This document shows, piece after piece, positions 14,710 to 18,083 of a stretch of DNA of 18,083 nt. A program made the translations under genes and the position numbers. The notes under the pieces are model-generated. The model saw nothing but the letters and a program-made list of their open reading frames with translations, was not told the DNA's origin and did not search any database. Source of the stretch: CAZPYT01 sp964590955 (GTDB lineage Bacteria > Patescibacteriota > WWE3 > UBA101185 > UBA10185); the NCBI GenBank assembly GCA_964590955.1, contig CAZPYT010000018.1:1-18083 (forward strand), given 5' to 3'. The number at the start of each line of letters is the position of its first letter. Position 1 is the stretch's first letter.

Positions 14710-14957
14710 AGTATCCTGAAGAGTACGTTTACATGGATGAATAGTAATTGCTTCACCTATATTAATAGGGATCAAGTGTCACTTTAAAACGTAGTTTTAG
14801 AGTGCATGATACCTACGTTCAAACGAACAGGTTTTTTACTATCCATGCTCCGGCTCGTCGGGATCGGTCTTATTCATTTCAGCTGAAGAAAGGGAATTTA
14901 TGTTTGATGATTCCTTGATCTAAAGCCTCAACACAAGTTGAGGCTTTAGTGTTTCTT
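14710..14957 (+). ncRNA. Candidate structured small RNA, about 248 nt, family unknown
   Basis: It lies between a good promoter and a strong terminator and has no plausible ORF. Stems seen: CATGGAT..TAGTAA (14732-14747) with TTACTATCCATG (14836-14847), 11-12 bp with a 3-base bulge; AACGTAG (14788-14794) with CTACGTT (14813-14819); CCTAT/ATAGG around 14756-14769; GGAAT/ATTCC around 14893-14913; and the terminator stem. CCTG..CGTTT (14715-14730) can pair with AAACG..CAGG (14821-14831), crossing the first stem, so it is either a pseudoknot or a switch between two folds. I see no RNase P, tmRNA or SRP core. A 6S-like regulator or a lineage-specific RNA are possibilities. Confidence 0.65.
14921..14957 (+). 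terminator. Intrinsic terminator of the small RNA
   Basis: A perfect 12-bp stem, TAAAGCCTCAAC (14921-14932) with GTTGAGGCTTTA (14937-14948), loop acaa, followed by the T-rich gtgtttctt. It is the clearest terminator in the window. Confidence 0.88.
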
Positions 14958-14992
14958 GCCAAGTTCACTTTTTATTACTCAAAACCTTATTC

Positions 14993-15001
14993 TGATATAA
15001 T
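14993..15001 (+). promoter_or_regulatory. Extended -10 promoter of the 79-residue gene
   Basis: TGA-TATAAT (14993-15001), a perfect extended -10 with a weak -35. Transcription would start near 15008, giving a 28-base leader that carries AAGGAG (15021-15026), 9 bases before the ATG. Unlike its neighbours, this gene therefore has a leader with a Shine-Dalgarno. Confidence 0.65.
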
Positions 15002-15035
15002 TCTGTTAAATTAAACAATAAAGGAGACGATAACT

Positions 15036-15275
15036 ATGCCTCAAAGTACTGATGTTTGGCTTCCTGAAGAGTCCTCGCTTTCTGGTCGTACTTTGTTGTT
15101 AGTAGGGGAGACTTGCGCAGATGGAAATGAAACAGGGCGTGATTATAAGGGCAAGATGAGCACTCACGGTTACGATATGGCCAAATACTTAAAAGTGTCA
15201 ATTAGACCTATAAAAGGTTGTTATAGAGGATCTCCGGAATGGCGCTGGTGTGTTGTTGGTATGCCTGCTAAATAA
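15036..15275 (+). CDS. Small hypothetical protein, monocistronic
   Basis: 79 residues; I do not recognise the family. It is soluble, with no signal peptide or membrane segment. Residues 18-26 (GRTLLLVGE) and 50-58 (KYLKVSIRP) look like strands; cysteines lie at 27, 62 and 72, and the C-terminus is rich in Trp, Gly and Arg (SPEWRWCVVG). The gene is well supported by its own extended -10 promoter, the best-placed Shine-Dalgarno in this part of the window, and an inverted repeat about 55 bases after the stop. The upstream terminator isolates it from the small RNA. Its signals suggest good expression; no function can be assigned. Confidence 0.75.
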   Translation: MPQSTDVWLPEESSLSGRTLLLVGETCADGNETGRDYKGKMSTHGYDMAKYLKVSIRPIKGCYRGSPEWRWCVVGMPAK

Positions 15276-15328
15276 CTGTCATTGAAACAAGTGGTGTTGA
15301 CACTTTGACTTTTAAATTTAGTTGAGAT

Positions 15329-15366
15329 AAATCTCCCGTAAAAAACAATTTTTGTACGGGAGATTT
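15329..15366. terminator. Inverted repeat after the 79-residue gene, overlapping the folD promoter region
   Basis: AAATCTCCCGTA (15329-15340) and TACGGGAGATTT (15355-15366) pair perfectly over 12 bp, extended inside by AAAAA/TTTTT. No T-run follows, so termination may be inefficient. The right arm covers the -35 position (about 15358-15363) of the folD promoter, so it could also act as an operator. Confidence 0.55.
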
Positions 15367-15380
15367 CCATATAATTAGTC

Positions 15381-15386
15381 TATAAT
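15381..15386 (+). promoter_or_regulatory. folD -10 box, leaderless
   Basis: A perfect TATAAT, ending 7 bases (caatccc) before the ATG at 15394. No Shine-Dalgarno and no clear -35 are present. Predicts an mRNA starting at or next to the start codon. Confidence 0.55.
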
Positions 15387-15393
15387 CAATCCC

Positions 15394-16242
15394 ATGTTAA
15401 ACATATTTGATGGAAAAGCGGCAGCAGCTGAACTTGATGAAAAGATAAAAGCACACATAAGTTCAACAACAAAATCTTATAAATTACTAATAGTCCAAAT
15501 TGGCAATAATTCTGCTTCAGAAAAATTTGTAAGTCTAAAAAAGAAATATTGCGACGAGTTAGATATATCGGTCGAATTGGTATCTTTTTCCCGACTTACA
15601 GATTATGAAGAACTTTATGATAGTTTACTTTTAAAATTTAATGATATCACCGTCACTGGTGTGATTGTTCAAATGCCATTACCGGAAATAAAATATTACC
15701 AGTTAATTAATCTTATACCAAGAGAGAAAGATATCGATTGCTTGCGCTTTCCTGATGCAGATGAAGCTTTGTATGTATCGCCGACTGTTAGAGCGCTGCG
15801 AAATTATCTACAAGCAGGTGATATTAATGTATCGGGAAAAAAAGTTGGTGTGATAGGCGGCGGTGACCTCGTTGCCGGTTCGCTTGTAAAGTATTTGACC
15901 CAATCCGGTGCTGATATCACAATTTATGATAATGAGGTTGCATATTCCAAATTTAGTTATTTAGAACCGCATGTAAAAAATCATTCTCAGTATAGAAGAG
16001 GCGATAAACTAAATTATGATTTAACAATACTTAGTACGGGTATTCCGGGGTTAGTTTCTCCGGTTGATTTTGAAGCAGGTGCAAATGTAGTGGATTTCGG
16101 TTCCGGAATATTAAGCGGCAAGGTTTGCGGTGATTTGGATTATTCTCAATCAACCAAGCATTTAGGCTTTTTAGCGCCATCACCTGGAGGTATGGGTCCA
16201 CTTGTCATCAGATACCTAATTATGAATTTACTCGGTATCTGA
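15394..16242 (+). CDS. folD: Divergent FolD-like methylenetetrahydrofolate dehydrogenase/cyclohydrolase
   Basis: 282 residues, the usual FolD length (about 285). FolD interconverts 5,10-methylene- and 10-formyl-tetrahydrofolate. Recognisable features: IGNNSASEKFVSLKKK (37-51), VIVQMPLP (90-97), KDID (112-115), GKKVGVIGGGDLVAG (148-162), DFGSGI (234-239) and SPGGMGP (263-269). Departures: the catalytic-motif tyrosine of YxxxK is F45, although K49 is kept. The SPCT motif is SPTV. KDVDG is KDIDC. The NADP-binding GRSxxVGxP is GGGDLVAGS, losing the conserved Arg-Ser. The fold is clear. Cofactor preference or even activity may have changed. It has its own promoter and is followed closely by the DUF1295 gene. 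Confidence 0.85.
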   Translation: MLNIFDGKAAAAELDEKIKAHISSTTKSYKLLIVQIGNNSASEKFVSLKKKYCDELDISVELVSFSRLTDYEELYDSLLLKFNDITVTGVIVQMPLPEIKYYQLINLIPREKDIDCLRFPDADEALYVSPTVRALRNYLQAGDINVSGKKVGVIGGGDLVAGSLVKYLTQSGADITIYDNEVAYSKFSYLEPHVKNHSQYRRGDKLNYDLTILSTGIPGLVSPVDFEAGANVVDFGSGILSGKVCGDLDYSQSTKHLGFLAPSPGGMGPLVIRYLIMNLLGI

Positions 16243-16255
16243 ATTACTCTATAAT
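16227..16255 (+). promoter_or_regulatory. Leaderless promoter of the DUF1295 operon
   Basis: TTTACT (16227-16232, 4 of 6), 17-base spacer, perfect TATAAT (16250-16255), then 6 bases (ttatta) and the ATG at 16262. The -35 lies within the end of folD. It allows this operon to be transcribed separately, without a leader. Confidence 0.6.
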
Positions 16256-16261
16256 TTATTA

Positions 16262-17035
16262 ATGATCGAAGCGTTTGTTACTGCATTCATAATTGTACTC
16301 TTCATGATGATGTTCTTTTTCACCATAGCACAAATAAAAAATGACAACAGTTTAATAGATATTGCTTGGGGTTTAGGTTTTGTAGTTATTGCAGTATTTA
16401 CTTTTTATAAATATGCCGAACTTTCAGACAGACAAGTGTTAATAACACTGCTCGTACTTCTGTGGGGTTTGCGGCTTTCAGCATACATATTATTGAGGAA
16501 TTGGGGTAAGGGAGAGGATTTTAGGTATAAACAAATGCGCGATTCGTGGGGTGATATGCATCAGATTAGAGCCTTTTTCAACATATTTTTGATCCAGACG
16601 GTTATTATGATGATAGTTGCCATACCTGTAGTGCTTGTCAATACCGATTACTCACGACCTGCATCATTTTTTGACTACTTTGGTTTAGGCTTATGGTGCT
16701 TTGGTTTCATTTTTGAAACAATGGCCGACTATCAGAAATACTCATTTAGAAAAAATCCTGAGAATCGCGATAAAGTTTTAAATGTAGGCTTGTGGGCTTA
16801 CAGTAGACATCCAAATTATTTTGGTGAGACGCTAATGTGGTGGGGAATCTATTTTATAGCTTTTTCCACACCCTTATGCTATTTGGCGGTAATTAGTCCC
16901 TTAACAATGACCATTATGCTTTTATTTGTATCTGGTGTTCCACTGCTTGAGAAAAAGCTTATGGAAAATCCTGAGTATATAATTTATATGGAGAAAACGC
17001 CAATGTTTATTCCATCATTGGTGATAAAAAAATGA
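16262..17035 (+). CDS. DUF1295 / steroid-5-alpha-reductase-like membrane protein
   Basis: 257 residues with about six or seven hydrophobic segments. LIDIAWGLGFV (31-41), LLWGLRLSAYI (66-76) and especially GLWAYSRHPNYFGETLMWWG (176-195) are hallmarks of DUF1295, which is related to 5-alpha-reductases and isoprenylcysteine methyltransferases. The HPNYFGE region binds NAD(P)H or a methyl donor in relatives; which one applies here cannot be told. The substrate is probably a lipid or isoprenoid (inference). The stop overlaps the next gene as ATGA, so translation is coupled. Confidence 0.9.
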   Translation: MIEAFVTAFIIVLFMMMFFFTIAQIKNDNSLIDIAWGLGFVVIAVFTFYKYAELSDRQVLITLLVLLWGLRLSAYILLRNWGKGEDFRYKQMRDSWGDMHQIRAFFNIFLIQTVIMMIVAIPVVLVNTDYSRPASFFDYFGLGLWCFGFIFETMADYQKYSFRKNPENRDKVLNVGLWAYSRHPNYFGETLMWWGIYFIAFSTPLCYLAVISPLTMTIMLLFVSGVPLLEKKLMENPEYIIYMEKTPMFIPSLVIKK

Positions 17036-17901
17036 GCTATTTATCTAAAAAAAATCCGACAATATTGTTTCAAATTGTTTTTGCAATTATTACTTTGGTA
17101 TTAACCACTGTTTTAGCATTGTTTTTTGCCGAGGAGGATATTAGAAAACTATGGGGGAGACCTCAAGGTAAAGTTTTAGATAAGTCTTTAAAAGAACCTG
17201 CCTTACAGAATGATGTAATAAATCCGGAGGATTTTGGGGTTGTATATATCAAAGTAGAATCACCTTCTTATGCTCAGAGTAATTTTGATGTTAATCCCAA
17301 GACAGGCGTGACCGTTTACCTGAATGGAAAAGTAGATGACATGGATCTTAATAGTAAAGTTACAATTGTTGATACTGCCACAGGCGATGCAGTGAGTACT
17401 ACGTATACTTTAGAAGATCGCGCACAGGATGAAGATAGAGAAGACTTAACTATGCTGTGGGAGAAAATCTGGGAACAGAAGGCTATTTTCTATCCAAAAG
17501 ATGAACTATACACTTCCTCAAGATATAAAGTCATGGTATTGCCGGGAATATACAACGAAGATCGATCAAAAGTATCAAAAAACAAGTTTGAGTTTGAATT
17601 TTTAACTGCGGACAAACCGGGTGTATTTAGTACTAATGTGGATCGTTCGCCATTGCGTGCAAGTGAAAATCTTCAAATAACTTTCAGAAGTCCCATGCTT
17701 ACGGATGAGCTTGATTCCACGATAACAATAAATCCGGACAACATTCCCTTTGAAATTGAGAACTACGACAAAATACTGACAGTTAAAAGTGACAAGTTTG
17801 AAGCATTTTCAAAATATACACTTACAATCCCGGGTGCGGTACGCGATATTTACGGCAGACCGTTGGGAGAGGATTACATTTTGGAATTTGAAGTAAACTA
17901 A
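17032..17901 (+). CDS. Membrane-anchored surface protein with SbsA-type Ig-like domain
   Basis: 289 residues. An N-terminal anchor helix (about 11-32) has no cysteine lipobox, so it is probably an uncleaved signal anchor with the rest outside. Residues about 60-190 are beta-rich with an acidic stretch (EDRAQDEDRED, 127-137). Residues about 195-289 match the bacterial Ig-like (SbsA/Big_5) pattern: LRASENLQITFRSPM, then STITINPDN, YTLTIPGAVRDIYGRPL and a final F-x-F/V-type strand. Such domains occur in S-layer and cell-surface proteins. It is coupled to the DUF1295 gene by an ATGA overlap, and ends in a 4-base overlap with the convergent gene. Specific role unknown. Confidence 0.85.
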   Translation: MSYLSKKNPTILFQIVFAIITLVLTTVLALFFAEEDIRKLWGRPQGKVLDKSLKEPALQNDVINPEDFGVVYIKVESPSYAQSNFDVNPKTGVTVYLNGKVDDMDLNSKVTIVDTATGDAVSTTYTLEDRAQDEDREDLTMLWEKIWEQKAIFYPKDELYTSSRYKVMVLPGIYNEDRSKVSKNKFEFEFLTADKPGVFSTNVDRSPLRASENLQITFRSPMLTDELDSTITINPDNIPFEIENYDKILTVKSDKFEAFSKYTLTIPGAVRDIYGRPLGEDYILEFEVN

Positions 17902-18083
17902 GATTTTAGAGTAGATCTTGAGAATATAAGCATAATTATTGTAATTATCGCAAAGATTATCATAGCTGCAGTTGTTAAGAGTTTGCTTAGTTGTTTGGCA
18001 TCTTCTTTCGAATGTACTTTACCGAAGACTAAATTAATTTCCTTGCCCTCTTTTTCTGCCATCTCCACTTTATCTTCGATTTC
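17898..18083 (-). CDS. C-terminal part of a membrane-anchored protein (5' end beyond window)
   Basis: 61 codons and a TAG stop (17900-17898), open to the window edge. The visible part is charged (KVEMAEKEGKEINLVFGKVH), then a hydrophobic C-terminal segment (about 38-54, TTAAMIIFAIITIIMLIF) and a short basic tail. It looks like a tail-anchored or C-terminally anchored protein. No family can be named from this fragment. Its stop overlaps the convergent Ig-like gene's TAA in the shared bases CTAA. Confidence 0.65.
   Translation of the reverse strand, partial: EIEDKVEMAEKEGKEINLVFGKVHSKEDAKQLSKLLTTAAMIIFAIITIIMLIFSRSTLKS

Noticed and set aside
1..18083. CRISPR array, insertion sequence, prophage or integrase
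   Set aside because: No regularly spaced short repeats, transposase or integrase signatures are seen. The fibre gene resembles phage tails but stands among chromosomal genes and has a membrane anchor and MerR head.
1..18083. Alternative genetic code (TGA as glycine)
   Set aside because: Several genes end in TGA exactly where family length predicts, and none of the conserved genes has an in-frame TGA.

Overview
The window looks like a Patescibacteria (Candidate Phyla Radiation) chromosome segment. The clues are small compact genes with almost no spacing, AT-rich intergenic DNA, a very long tail-fibre-like surface protein with a MerR-type DNA-binding head, divergent housekeeping proteins, and several promoters placed so that the mRNA would begin at the start codon. 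TGA is a normal stop here (secE, epsilon, folD and the DUF1295 gene end in it), so this is not a TGA-recoding lineage. The phylum cannot be fixed from this sequence alone.

Layout. 1-4114 (minus): a fibre protein, 3' end outside the window, with MerR helix-turn-helix, one membrane segment and a repetitive ectodomain. 4115-5169: a 1-kb gap with a promoter-like site, a long hairpin and a folded, pseudoknot-like region. 5170-11707 (plus): a seven-gene F1-type ATPase operon in the order c-like, b, delta, alpha, gamma, beta, epsilon. 11709-13641 (minus): secE-nusG-rplK-rplA, in the usual order. 13642-13999: inverted repeat and possible RNA structure. 14000-14605: M50 metalloprotease. 14710-14957: a strong candidate small RNA with its own promoter and terminator. 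15036-15275: a lone 79-residue protein. 15394-17901: a divergent FolD, a DUF1295 membrane enzyme and an Ig-like surface protein. 17898-18083: the end of a minus-strand membrane protein.

The most interesting item is the ATPase operon. Its beta subunit keeps all the catalytic residues I checked, so the head should hydrolyse or make ATP. The membrane sector is abnormal. No a-subunit gene is present in the operon. The c-like protein aligns without gaps to the second half of c subunits around an RNP loop, but has phenylalanine where the ion-carrying Asp/Glu belongs, and it carries a signal peptide and a secreted domain resembling the peptidase-G2-like domains of fibre proteins. The b-like stalk is about twice normal length, with four exact 33-residue repeats. 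Epsilon lacks its inhibitory C-terminal hairpin. My inference is a rotary ATPase that does not move protons by the known route and may instead drive or anchor something outside the cell, comparable in concept with the F1-like X0 ATPases of mollicutes. The fibre gene next door makes a surface-structure role attractive, but this is unproven.

A second theme is expression. Five genes (the c-like gene, secE, the M50 protease, folD, DUF1295) have a -10 hexamer ending 6-8 bases before the start codon, which predicts leaderless mRNAs.
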